The notes beneath the pieces were generated by a model. That model worked only from the letters and a program-made list of their open reading frames with translations, made no database searches and was not told the origin of the DNA. From Sneathiellales bacterium (lineage in GTDB: Bacteria > Pseudomonadota > Alphaproteobacteria > JANQFL01), in the NCBI GenBank assembly GCA_028277845.1, contig JANQFL010000097.1:1-64000 (forward strand): a stretch of 64,000 nt of DNA, given 5' to 3'. The translations under genes were made by a program, and so were the position numbers. Each line of letters starts with the position of its first letter. Within the stretch, counting starts at the first letter, position 1. Shown in pieces: positions 26,811 through 37,239 of the stretch.

Positions 26811-26931
26811 GCAGTTTCCGCTGACCGTCGACAACATAGACGGCATCGCCACCAACATCTACATCCTGTCGGATGACAATTTCAGAAACATCCAGCGGAC
26901 GCTGCTGATGAAGTTCCGCCTGGGGGGATAA
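26811..26931 (+). pseudogene. Orphan 3' end of the esterase gene
   Basis: This fragment encodes PLTVDNIDGIATNIYILSDD and continues to KFRLGG and a stop. It aligns with the last 46 codons of the esterase at 24533-25507, with many silent or conservative changes and a gap of about 8 codons. It has no start codon or upstream gene. It is either the displaced original end of the esterase gene or the remnant of a second paralogue. It lies exactly at the right border of the AT-rich insert. Confidence 0.75.
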
Positions 26932-26938
26932 CCGGTGA

Positions 26939-27484
26939 TCAGGCCGCGGCCTGGGCCCGCACCTCGGCCCGCGACCGGATGTAGTTCATCAAGACACGGA
27001 ACGGAATCAGCAAGGTGCCGGCCATGACCATCTTGGCGCCGAGATCCCCGAGCGCCCACGTCATCCACGGCAGGCCGGTGCCGGCGAATGCCAACGAAAA
27101 AAACAGTGCCGTGTCGACGACGGAACCCAGCGTCGAAGACGCCAGGGGCGCCTGCCACCAGTCCTGGCGGCGCAGCTTGTCGAACACGAAGACGTCGAGC
27201 AGTTGGGCGGTGAGGAACGCCGTGCCGGAGGCCAGGGCGATGCGCGGGTCCGCCACGTAAACGGAGATGACGACGGCCAGGGCAAAACCGACATAGACCA
27301 CCTTGCGCGCCCGTTCCGGCCCATAGCGGCGATTGGTCAGATCGGTGACCAGGAAGGCGGCGGGATAGGTAAAGGCGCCCCAGGTCAGCCAGTCGTTGAT
27401 GGGGAACTGCACCAGGTAATTGGACGCCACCACCACGACGATCATGGCCAGGACGGCGATCCAGAGCTGCCGGACGATGTTCAT
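26939..27484 (-). CDS. VUT family queuosine precursor transporter (YhhQ-like)
   Basis: This 181-residue inner-membrane protein has about six helices and the YhhQ/VUT family segments TYPAAFLVTDLTNRRYGPERAR split near residues 40-60 and DTALFFSLAF. YhhQ takes up 7-cyano-7-deazaguanine/preQ1 for queuosine synthesis. The length is a little shorter than some homologues. It lies downstream of rpmB on the same strand, separated by a terminator, and no preQ1 riboswitch was recognised upstream. Confidence 0.85.
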   Translation of the reverse strand: MNIVRQLWIAVLAMIVVVVASNYLVQFPINDWLTWGAFTYPAAFLVTDLTNRRYGPERARKVVYVGFALAVVISVYVADPRIALASGTAFLTAQLLDVFVFDKLRRQDWWQAPLASSTLGSVVDTALFFSLAFAGTGLPWMTWALGDLGAKMVMAGTLLIPFRVLMNYIRSRAEVRAQAAA

Positions 27485-27520
27485 GGTGCTGCTCCTCGTC
27501 TCTCTCGGTTGCCGGGATAA

Positions 27521-27552
27521 ACAAAGGCCCGCGCGGCACGGCCGGCGGGCCC
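27521..27552 (-). terminator. Rho-independent terminator of rpmB
   Basis: Read on the minus strand, GGCCCGC and GCGGGCC arms with a GC-rich loop are followed by TTTGTTT. It lies between the rpmB stop (27577) and the downstream transporter start (27484). Confidence 0.7.
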
Positions 27553-27576
27553 CGATATCCCAGCCTACCCGGCGGG

Positions 27577-27867
27577 TCAGGCCTTGGCGGCTTGCGCCTT
27601 CTTGATGTCCCGCTTCAGCCGGCGCGCCGTCAGCGACAGCTTGGAATCCGACGTTTTCAGCAGATAATTGTCAAGGCCGCCATTGTGCTCGACCGAACGC
27701 AGGCCGTAAGCCGATACCTTCAACTTGACGGACCGGTTCAAGGTCTCCGACATCAGGCGCATGTCGTGCACGTTGGGCAGATACCGACGGCGGCTTTTGT
27801 TGTGGGCGTGGCTCACATTATTGCCGGTCTGCACACCACGGCCGGTAAGTTCACAACGACGTGCCAT
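27577..27867 (-). CDS. rpmB: 50S ribosomal protein L28
   Basis: This 96-residue ribosomal protein begins [20 protein letters not shown], the L28 signature, with the basic [11 protein letters not shown] segment. It is a structural component of the large subunit. Length is typical for alphaproteobacteria, whose L28 has a C-terminal basic extension. It appears to be transcribed alone from the gene-free region at 27868-28008. Confidence 0.96.
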   Translation of the reverse strand: MARRCELTGRGVQTGNNVSHAHNKSRRRYLPNVHDMRLMSETLNRSVKLKVSAYGLRSVEHNGGLDNYLLKTSDSKLSLTARRLKRDIKKAQAAKA

Positions 27868-28008
27868 TGGTAAACCTCACATAGGAAATCTGTCCGGGGC
27901 CACGATGGCTCCGAAGGCCCGGACTTTTAAGCGACCAGACCGGCCGCGTCAAGGCGTTATCGGCGGAATTGGGGAGATTTCCGGGTAAAATCGGCGGGCA
28001 GATCCGCT

Positions 28009-28530
28009 TCACTTCCGCCAAGCTCGGATTCCCACGATTTCATCCTCGGCAATGCCGAGAAATCTAAGGAAATCACGGTGTTTTTCCGGCGCGCGCCGTT
28101 CGAAGGCCATGTGCCAACGACGCATGTCGGCCTCGCTGAACCCGGACGCGGCCAGAAGGTCGCTCCAGGTCCGGCGATCCATCGGCGGCGCATCCGATGG
28201 CGGCTTTCCGGTCATCATGGACGCGACGAGGCGCTGCTGATCGCGCAATTTGGCCATTTCGCGGGTCAAATCCTCCAGCCGGCGGCGCAAGACGCCATCG
28301 AGATCGTTGCCGTCGTCGCCTGCGTCGAGCAAACCGGCGATGTCGTCGAGGGGAACGCCCGCGCCGCGCAACTGGCAAATCCGCTCGAGACGGACGATAT
28401 CGGCCGGCGAATAATGACGATATCCGGCCTCGGACCGGGCCGATGGACACAAGAGGCCGCGCCGGTCGTAGTACAGCAACGTGCTGCGCGACAATCCGAA
28501 CCGTTTGGCCAGGACACCTATGGTCAACAT
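28009..28530 (-). CDS. MerR family transcriptional regulator
   Basis: This 173-residue protein has an N-terminal MerR winged helix (residues 1-70, MLTIGVLAKRFGLSRSTLLY) and a coiled-coil dimerisation helix (about 75-115). A C-terminal region of about 60 residues has no Cys cluster, so metal sensing is unlikely. It starts 19 bases after the SRPBCC gene on the same strand, so the two are probably co-transcribed, and the effector may be an organic molecule. Confidence 0.85.
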   Translation of the reverse strand: MLTIGVLAKRFGLSRSTLLYYDRRGLLCPSARSEAGYRHYSPADIVRLERICQLRGAGVPLDDIAGLLDAGDDGNDLDGVLRRRLEDLTREMAKLRDQQRLVASMMTGKPPSDAPPMDRRTWSDLLAASGFSEADMRRWHMAFERRAPEKHRDFLRFLGIAEDEIVGIRAWRK

Positions 28531-28549
28531 GGCTCCGGTGAAGACCTCC

Positions 28550-29044
28550 TCAGTGCGCCGCCGCCATTTTGGCGCCCGTGTCCAGATAGTGGTTCATCCT
28601 GACTTCGATCGCCCGCGCGACGTCGGCGTACTCTTCCTCCGAGCGCTCTCCGATCAAGCGGTTGCCTTCTTCGCTCAACCCCGTAACCGTTTGGGTCCAG
28701 GTGGCCACGGTTTCCGCCTCGCCTTTGGGAACCAGGGAAATATCGTATTTCACGACATACTTGCCGGCCGCCAGTTTGACGAACTCGATTGCCTCGTCAG
28801 GGGCATATCGGCTGACCACCCACACTTCTTCCCAGTCGCCACCGATTCGGGTTGTCGACGTGCGGGTGCTGAACACACATCCCAGTTCGGCAACGCCGCT
28901 GTCCGTATACAGCAACTCGCAGTCCCACTTCGGAATCCAGTCGTATTCCCGCACCGGACACAGCAACGGGAATACGGTTTCGGGCACGGCATTGTATGTT
29001 TGCACCGCCGTGAATATGCGGCGAACCGCTTTGAACTCACTCAT
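28550..29044 (-). CDS. SRPBCC family protein
   Basis: This 164-residue protein has a START/Bet v 1-like fold, seen in the N-terminal PETVFPLLCPVREYDWIPKW and the alternating hydrophobic strands after it. Such domains bind hydrophobic ligands in a deep cavity. It precedes a MerR regulator in a two-gene unit and is divergent from a VOC-family gene. A role in sensing or handling a small hydrophobic compound is inference. Confidence 0.75.
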   Translation of the reverse strand: MSEFKAVRRIFTAVQTYNAVPETVFPLLCPVREYDWIPKWDCELLYTDSGVAELGCVFSTRTSTTRIGGDWEEVWVVSRYAPDEAIEFVKLAAGKYVVKYDISLVPKGEAETVATWTQTVTGLSEEGNRLIGERSEEEYADVARAIEVRMNHYLDTGAKMAAAH

Positions 29045-29152
29045 TACAGTACCTCCAGGGGGAAAAAGTCACGTTGAAGGCCATGGACTATCAACTATGA
29101 AGCCGTAGTCAGGTCAAACAGAAATACCGCGTTGCAACTAAGGAACTTGTCC

Positions 29153-29542
29153 ATGAAACAATCGATCGCCGCCATCGCCCTATTGGTCCGCGATTACGAT
29201 GAAGCCATTGCCTTTTACACCGAGTCTCTGGACTTCGTGCTGGCGGAGGACACGCCGTTGGAAAACGGCAAGCGCTGGGTCGTGGTGGCGCCACCGGGGT
29301 CATCGGAATGCCGCTTGTTGCTTGCGAAGGCCTCTAGACCCGAGGAGATCGAACAGGTCGGCAAACAGTCCGGCGGCCGGGTCTTTCTGTTTCTGCACAC
29401 GAATGATTTCGAGCGCGACTATGAACGCATGCGATCGCGGAGCGTGGTCTTCCTGGAGGAACCACGCCGGGAGCCGTACGGCACCGTTGCCGTGTTTCAG
29501 GACCTGTACGGCAACAAATGGGACTTGCTGGAACCCGCTTGA
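29153..29542 (+). CDS. VOC (glyoxalase/bleomycin-resistance-like) family protein
   Basis: This protein of 129 residues has the paired beta-alpha-beta-beta-beta modules of the vicinal oxygen chelate superfamily (IALLVRDYDEAIAFYTESLDF near the N-terminus and QDLYGNKWDLLEP at the end). The Glu/His metal ligands of glyoxalase I are only partly identifiable. The start at 29153 follows AAGGAA. It faces the SRPBCC/MerR pair across about 108 bases and may share regulation with it. Substrate unknown. Confidence 0.78.
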   Translation: MKQSIAAIALLVRDYDEAIAFYTESLDFVLAEDTPLENGKRWVVVAPPGSSECRLLLAKASRPEEIEQVGKQSGGRVFLFLHTNDFERDYERMRSRSVVFLEEPRREPYGTVAVFQDLYGNKWDLLEPA

Positions 29543-29631
29543 CGCCTATGTGTCCGGCCAATGAATTGCTAACCAATTTCTGTTAGAATCAATCGTTGGT
29601 TTAGCGAATGCGCTCCATAATGGGAGGCCGC

Positions 29632-31776
29632 ATGGGCGAAGACACGTTATCGCTGCAGGAGCTGCACACCCTCGCCGACGATTTGGCGCGGCAACGAACG
29701 CTATTTAAAACCATCAATGATTTCGCGTTAAAGTTGTTGACAATCCCGTCGACCGAGGAGTTGGTGTGGTACGTCGCCCGCGAGGTCGTGGGCCGCATGG
29801 GGTTCGATGACTGCGTCATTTATCTGATCGACCAGGATCGCCGGCTGCTCCGCCAGTCAGCGGCGATCGGCATCAAAAACCCGCACGCCAATCAGATCAT
29901 CAACGCCCTGGAAATCCCCATCGGAGACGGCATCACCGGCACGGTGGCCCAGACGAAGCAGGCCATGGTCGTGGCCGATCTGTCGAAGGACCCGCGCTAC
30001 ATTCCCGACGTCGAACCGGCTCTTTCCGAAATATGCGTGCCGCTGATCATCGACGATACGGTCGTCGGCGTGATCGATTGCGAGGACCCCAAGGCCAACC
30101 AGTACGGCGACGAGCACCTGGAAATCCTGACCACCATCGCCGCGATGACCAGCGCCAAACTCAAGTTGATCAACGAAGCGAAGGAAGCCGGGACGCGGTC
30201 CGAGGAACTGGCACGCCTCAATGCCGAACTGACGGAACAGATCGCGGTCCGCGAACGCGCCGAACAGGCTCTGAAGAAAAGTCGGGCGCAGCTATTGTCG
30301 ATCATGAACAACTCGCCAGCGCTCATTTCGATCAAGGATCTGGACAGCCGGTATACCTATGTCAATCCATCCTACTGCCGCTATTTTCAGACGACGCCGG
30401 AGCAAGCCATAGGCCAAACGGCAGACGGTATCCTGGCGGACGATATCGCGGCAGGTATCAGGGTGGGCGACGACGCGATCGCCTCAGCGGGCAACCGATC
30501 GCCGATCGGCGAGCCTTTTCCGGTGAAATTCGGCGACTCAACTTTGTTGTTGACCAAGTTTCCCATCTGCGACGAAGACGGCAACTTGCTCAATATCGGC
30601 ACCATCGGTATCGACATTTCCGAACAGAAGCAGGCCGAGGAGAGCTTGCGCCAGGCCCAGAAAATGGAGGCAGTCGGCCAGCTGACGGGCGGTGTCGCGC
30701 ACGACTTCAACAATCTGCTCGCTGTTATTCTCGGCAACGCCGAACTGCTTGCCGACAACAGGGATCCCATGGACCCGCGTGTGCAGGCGGTGATCCGTTC
30801 GGCCGAGCGCGGATCGGAACTGACCCAGCGCCTGCTGGCCTATTCGCGCCAGCAACCCTTGATCAACAGAAGCGCCGATCTGGCCAAACTGGTTCATAGC
30901 CTGCATGATTTGTTGCAGCGAACCTTGGGCGAAACCATTGTCATCGAAACCCGTGCACAACCGGGATTGTGGCGCGCCTTGGTCGATACGGGCCAAGTCG
31001 AAAACGCCATTCTCAACCTGGCCATCAATGCCCGCGATGCCATGCCTCACGGCGGGCGCCTGACCATCGCCTGCGAAAACACGTATCTCGATGACGTATT
31101 CGTCGCCGACAATCCGGAAACCGCGCCGGGCGAATATGTGTCGTTGTCGGTGATCGACACCGGCATGGGCATTCCGCCGGATGTTCAAACCCGCGTATTC
31201 GAACCCTTCTTCACGACCAAGGAAGTCGGACAGGGCAGCGGTCTGGGCCTGTCGATGGTCTACGGCTTCGCCAAACAGTCTCGTGGTCACGTCGCCATCA
31301 CCAGTGCCGAAGGGCAAGGCACAACGGTGCGCCTCTACCTGCCGAGGGCACTTTGCGCACCGGCCGCCTCCCTCTCGCAATCCGATGACCTGCCACGTGG
31401 CAACGGTCAGTCGATATTGGTGATCGAAGACGATGACGATGTGCGCGACCTGGCGGTCCATCTGATCGAAGGGCTGGGATATTCCGTGGTGGCTGTGCCG
31501 ACTGCCGCCGAAGCGCGCGAAGCATTTCGCGCCCACCGCCATTTCGATCTGCTTCTGTCCGACGTGGTCCTGCCCGGCGGCACCAGCGGCCCGGAATTCG
31601 CCGGCGAAATTCGCGCCACGGCGCCGGAGACCAAAATCCTCTTCATGTCGGGCTACCCCGACGGCCAGCACGGCACCGCCGACCTCTCCGTCGCCGATGC
31701 CAGGCTGCTCACCAAACCATTTCTGCGCCATGAATTGGCGGCGGTGTTGTCCAAGGTGCTTGAAGCGGATCAATAA
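29632..31776 (+). CDS. Hybrid sensor histidine kinase (GAF-PAS-kinase-receiver)
   Basis: This hybrid kinase of 714 residues lacks membrane helices, so sensing is cytoplasmic. Domains in order: GAF (about 30-175, DDCVIYLIDQD region), a short coiled coil, PAS (about 220-335, containing SRYTYVNPSYCRYF), a dimerisation/phosphoacceptor region with GGVAHDFNNLLAV (His about 357), an HATPase domain (N box LAINARDAMPHGG, G box GQGSGLGLSM), and a C-terminal receiver (phospho-Asp in LLLSDVVLPGG, about residue 644). The ATG at 29632 is preferred because GGGAGG precedes it, although an in-frame ATG lies at 29608. No separate response regulator gene is adjacent. Confidence 0.87.
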   Translation: MGEDTLSLQELHTLADDLARQRTLFKTINDFALKLLTIPSTEELVWYVAREVVGRMGFDDCVIYLIDQDRRLLRQSAAIGIKNPHANQIINALEIPIGDGITGTVAQTKQAMVVADLSKDPRYIPDVEPALSEICVPLIIDDTVVGVIDCEDPKANQYGDEHLEILTTIAAMTSAKLKLINEAKEAGTRSEELARLNAELTEQIAVRERAEQALKKSRAQLLSIMNNSPALISIKDLDSRYTYVNPSYCRYFQTTPEQAIGQTADGILADDIAAGIRVGDDAIASAGNRSPIGEPFPVKFGDSTLLLTKFPICDEDGNLLNIGTIGIDISEQKQAEESLRQAQKMEAVGQLTGGVAHDFNNLLAVILGNAELLADNRDPMDPRVQAVIRSAERGSELTQRLLAYSRQQPLINRSADLAKLVHSLHDLLQRTLGETIVIETRAQPGLWRALVDTGQVENAILNLAINARDAMPHGGRLTIACENTYLDDVFVADNPETAPGEYVSLSVIDTGMGIPPDVQTRVFEPFFTTKEVGQGSGLGLSMVYGFAKQSRGHVAITSAEGQGTTVRLYLPRALCAPAASLSQSDDLPRGNGQSILVIEDDDDVRDLAVHLIEGLGYSVVAVPTAAEAREAFRAHRHFDLLLSDVVLPGGTSGPEFAGEIRATAPETKILFMSGYPDGQHGTADLSVADARLLTKPFLRHELAAVLSKVLEADQ

Positions 31777-31800
31777 CCACAAATTTTGTTGGCAACTGAC

Positions 31801-32310
31801 TTATCGAGATGCGGCAACACGCGCCGTCGCGAAAAGTCGTTCCATACCTTTCGCGCCGGTCATCAGCCAGGCTCCAGCGATCATTTTGAGTAAATACGGC
31901 ACGAAATTGCCAAACTCAATGGGTTGGACTCGGAAGTTGGTGCCGGCTTCCACAATGACCATGGCCCAGCCATAGAAAAAATTGCCCATCCCCATCACAC
32001 CGGAGACAATCAAATAGAGGCCCAACGCACCGACCAGCATGTACTGAAACGTCTTCGTGCTGAGCACATCGTCCGACGGGCCGTCGGCGTTGGTCTTGGG
32101 TAGCAGCCACTTTGCTATACGAAGCGGCGCGACAATCATCATGACGGACAACACGATACAAGCGACTGCCGCTGGAGCAGCGACGGCATTCAACACCGAT
32201 TCTGACGCAATGAGGGACCGCAACCCAGCACTGCCCATTCCCAAGGAATAGACGCCGGTCCAAATTCCGCCCAGTCGGATGACAACGGCAAGTAAAGCTT
32301 CGTTGCTCAT
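31801..32310 (-). CDS. Hypothetical membrane protein, paralogue of next gene
   Basis: This protein of 169 residues has about four membrane helices. I do not recognise the family. Its N-terminus (MSNEALLAVVIRLGGIW) matches that of the gene at 32346-32864 (MTNEGILSVFIRAYGIW), and the two share the later layout, so they are tandem paralogues. The start at 32310 follows GAGGGGAAG. It probably belongs to the meaB operon on the minus strand. Confidence 0.65.
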   Translation of the reverse strand: MSNEALLAVVIRLGGIWTGVYSLGMGSAGLRSLIASESVLNAVAAPAAVACIVLSVMMIVAPLRIAKWLLPKTNADGPSDDVLSTKTFQYMLVGALGLYLIVSGVMGMGNFFYGWAMVIVEAGTNFRVQPIEFGNFVPYLLKMIAGAWLMTGAKGMERLFATARVAASR

Positions 32311-32345
32311 AACGTTCTTCCCCTCGTTACCTGTCGCTCGTCTCT

Positions 32346-32864
32346 TCAGCCATGACCGGCCGTCCGGGCGCGCCTCCAAAGCCGAACGACACTTCCCAAC
32401 GGCCCGAGCAAGTAGCCGCCAACAATTAGCAGAAGTGCTTGCGCCAAGAGTTGCTGCCAATGGGGACGAAAGACTTGTGCACCGGGCGGTGAAGTCCACG
32501 CCGCCAGCCATATCGCTATCCAGGTGCCGACCTCAATCAGGACGAAAAGAACGAACACCCCGCCGAGCACACCCAGAACGACCGATTGGAGTTTATGGAA
32601 ATCCCAATCCCTGTCCGTGGCGCCCTGAAGAGCTTTGGGAACAATCAGGCGCGCAAACCACAGAGGCCGCCCCACCATGGCACCCCATAGGGCGTACCAG
32701 AGCACTTCGACAACGGTATAGGCCAACATGCCCCCATCGTTGCCCGACGCAATTTGATTGAATCCGTGCGGAAACAGAAAGCCAACGAAGAACGGCACCG
32801 TCATGACGATCTTCCAGATGCCATACGCCCGGATGAATACGGAGAGTATGCCCTCGTTCGTCAT
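32346..32864 (-). CDS. Hypothetical membrane protein coupled to meaB
   Basis: This 172-residue protein has about four membrane helices and is the tandem paralogue of the gene at 31801-32310. Its ATG overlaps the meaB stop codon by one base (TAATG), so translation is coupled to MeaB. The function is unknown and the link with MeaB is by position only. Confidence 0.65.
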   Translation of the reverse strand: MTNEGILSVFIRAYGIWKIVMTVPFFVGFLFPHGFNQIASGNDGGMLAYTVVEVLWYALWGAMVGRPLWFARLIVPKALQGATDRDWDFHKLQSVVLGVLGGVFVLFVLIEVGTWIAIWLAAWTSPPGAQVFRPHWQQLLAQALLLIVGGYLLGPLGSVVRLWRRARTAGHG

Positions 32865-33898
32865 TACCCCTGGGTTATCTCCCCGCGGAAAATCTCCAGT
32901 ACCCGGCGTGCCGCGCCTTCGGGTGTCATTTCGCCGCGCGTGACGGCGTCTTCGTATTCCGCGAGCGCGGCTCTCACCTCTGCATGATCTTTCAGCACGG
33001 CCAAAAGGCCCTCGCGGATTTCGTCCCACATCCAGGCGGTGGCCTGGCGGGCGCGGCGGGTGGCGATGCCGTCCGGCCCGGCGAGCGCTTCGCGGTAGGC
33101 GCCGACGATTTGCCAGATCGCGTCCATGCCCTCGTTGCGCAATGATGACGCCAGCAACACGTCCGGACGCCAGTCGGGGTGACGCGGCCGGATCAAACCG
33201 AGCGCGCCTTTGTATTCGGCGGCAGCCCGTTTGGCCGGCGCCAATAGGTCGCCGTCGGCCTTGTTGACGACGACAAGGTCGGCCAGTTCCATGATGCCGC
33301 GCTTGATGCCCTGCAGTTCGTCGCCGCCGCCGGGCGCGATGAGCAACAGAAACAGGTCGACCATGTTGTCGACGGCGGTTTCCGATTGGCCGACACCGAC
33401 GGTTTCCACCAGCACCACGTCGTAGCCGGCAGCCTCGACCACCAGCATGGCCTCGCGGGTGCGGCGCGCGACACCGCCCAGCGTCCTGCCGGCGGGAGAC
33501 GGGCGAATGAAGGCGTTGGGATTGCGGGCCAATTCCGCCATGCGGGTCTTGTCGCCGAGGATCGATCCGCCCGAGCGTTGCGACGACGGGTCGACGGCGA
33601 GTACGGCGACCTTCAGATCTTGATCCGTCAGGTAGGAGCCGAAGGCTTCGATGAAGGTGGATTTGCCGACGCCCGGCGTCCCCGAAATTCCCAGACGTAC
33701 CGCCGAACCGGTGTGCGTCAGCAATTGCTCGGTCAACTGTTCCGCCTGTTCGCGGTGATCGGTGCGGGTCGATTCCACCAGCGTGATCGCGCGGGCCAGG
33801 GCCCTGCGGTCTCCCGCCACCACCTGCGCCGCGAGAGCCTTCACATCCGTCTCTTTGCCGTTTGGTTCAGGCGCCTTCTTACTCACACTTTCATCCAT
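32864..33898 (-). CDS. meaB: Methylmalonyl-CoA mutase-associated GTPase MeaB
   Basis: This 344-residue SIMIBI-class GTPase protects and reloads the adenosylcobalamin cofactor of methylmalonyl-CoA mutase. Walker A is GTPGVGKSTF (about residues 58-67), with VLAVDPSSQRSGGSILGD, a MeaB/ArgK signature, further on, and guanine specificity in VVNKADGD. It is downstream of the mutase gene on the same strand with two small genes between them. It was annotated as ArgK/LAO transport ATPase in older work. Confidence 0.93.
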   Translation of the reverse strand: MDESVSKKAPEPNGKETDVKALAAQVVAGDRRALARAITLVESTRTDHREQAEQLTEQLLTHTGSAVRLGISGTPGVGKSTFIEAFGSYLTDQDLKVAVLAVDPSSQRSGGSILGDKTRMAELARNPNAFIRPSPAGRTLGGVARRTREAMLVVEAAGYDVVLVETVGVGQSETAVDNMVDLFLLLIAPGGGDELQGIKRGIMELADLVVVNKADGDLLAPAKRAAAEYKGALGLIRPRHPDWRPDVLLASSLRNEGMDAIWQIVGAYREALAGPDGIATRRARQATAWMWDEIREGLLAVLKDHAEVRAALAEYEDAVTRGEMTPEGAARRVLEIFRGEITQG

Positions 33899-34138
33899 TC
33901 ACATCGCATCACGAAGCGGACGCCGCCGACCGGCCGAAACGCATATGCACGAAGCGGTAGGCCAGCGCCGCGACCACTTTACGCATTCGGCAGGGCGATG
34001 CCAGAGCAAGACAATAAAAAATCCCGCACACCTGTTCCGTTCGCTGTAGGAAAGCCCGTCTCCGTATTCAAGACTTGCAGCCGGCGGGATAATCGCCATC
34101 TAAGGGTGGCGCGCGTTTTTCACAAGTGGAGAATCGCA

Positions 34139-34477
34139 ATGAGCGGGGATAACCGTTCCCATTTGAAGAACAAGTCGACGTGGATGCGTCTGGTCCACAT
34201 GATCGTTCTGGCCATCGCCTTCAGCGTCGCTGAACTGGTGATCGGAGCGACGGTGCTTTTCCAGTTCCTGAGTCTGCTGTTTACGGGCAAGACCAACGAT
34301 AACGCCAAGCGCCTGGGCGCCGAGTTTGCGGACTATCTGCGGGACATCGTCCGGTACATGACGTTTGTGAGCGAAGAGCGTCCGTTCCCGTACGCCGCTT
34401 GGGGATCCACCCAGGACGGCAATACGATCATCACACCGCCGCCGAGCGACAACGTGAACGGCCAAGCGACCGGCTGA
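34139..34477 (+). CDS. DUF4389 family membrane protein
   Basis: This protein of 112 residues has one strong hydrophobic segment (about residues 22-50) followed by an amphipathic region with GAEFADYLRDIVRYMTFVSEERPFP, characteristic of DUF4389 proteins of unknown function. The start at 34139 follows a GTGGAGA ribosome site. It sits on the opposite strand between meaB and the mutase gene, so it is an independent unit. Confidence 0.75.
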   Translation: MSGDNRSHLKNKSTWMRLVHMIVLAIAFSVAELVIGATVLFQFLSLLFTGKTNDNAKRLGAEFADYLRDIVRYMTFVSEERPFPYAAWGSTQDGNTIITPPPSDNVNGQATG

Positions 34478-34484
34478 CCGCCGG

Positions 34485-34769
34485 TCAGCCGCCGTCGTTG
34501 TTCATGAGTTTGCTGGCGGTCTCGCGAAGTTTCTCGCGGGTTTCCGGATCCATCTCCCGGTCGACCTTTGCTTGGGTCGCGCGCGCCTCCTCCAACAGTC
34601 TGGCGCGCTCGTCCCGGTCATGCGACCGGGTGCGTTCGGCCTCGCCGGCCTGACGTACCGCCGTTTTGATACGCTGACGCTGGCGTGATGATTCGGCGAT
34701 GCGGGCGGCCCCATCCGCGCCTTCACGGCCCAGCAACAACCGGGCAATCATTCGGCTAAACCAACCCAA
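34485..34769 (-). CDS. Hypothetical short coiled-coil protein
   Basis: This 94-residue protein has a short hydrophobic N-terminus (MGWFSRMIARLLLG) and a long charged helix rich in Arg, Glu and Ala (about residues 22-90), probably a coiled coil. It is not recognised. It is 33 bases after the mutase gene on the same strand and converges on the DUF4389 gene with a 7-base gap. Coding status is supported by GC-rich third positions and spacing, but function is unknown. Confidence 0.5.
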   Translation of the reverse strand: MGWFSRMIARLLLGREGADGAARIAESSRQRQRIKTAVRQAGEAERTRSHDRDERARLLEEARATQAKVDREMDPETREKLRETASKLMNNDGG

Positions 34770-34802
34770 GGCGGAACACTCCCGGATTGTTGGTCCCCGT
34801 GG

Positions 34803-36959
<2,157 letters not shown>

Positions 36960-37041
36960 GCCGTCACCTCTTCTGCACCGCATCGGGACCATCCGGCGCT
37001 CTCCGCCGCCCACGCCGGGCCATTTGGCCCGCCCGACCATC

Positions 37042-37053
37042 TCGCAAGTGCGA
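37042..37053. promoter_or_regulatory. Palindrome upstream of the mutase gene
   Basis: TCGCA-AG-TGCGA has perfect 5-base arms and lies 83 bases upstream of the mutase start. A second inverted repeat, CCGAAAACG/CGTTTTCGG, is at 37116-37124 and 37147-37155. Either could be an operator in the 280-base divergent region between the mutase and threonine aldolase genes. No cognate regulator is adjacent. Confidence 0.3.
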
Positions 37054-37239
37054 AATGGCAGTATGGGCAGGTGCTCCGATGCTGTCAACGCGGCGAGGCG
37101 TAACACGAAAAAACGCCGAAAACGGTCATCCAGCCAACATTTCCGGCGTTTTCGGTTGAAATTCCAAGGCACGTGACGCGCCGCCGAAAACCATGCACAA
37201 TCCGCCACCCGAACTGACCCAGGCAAGGACGTCCGAATA

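Noticed and set aside
27485..27576. preQ1 riboswitch upstream of the queuosine-precursor transporter
   Set aside because: The leader holds a GC-rich terminator of rpmB, and no preQ1-I type A-rich tail and small hairpin could be recognised.
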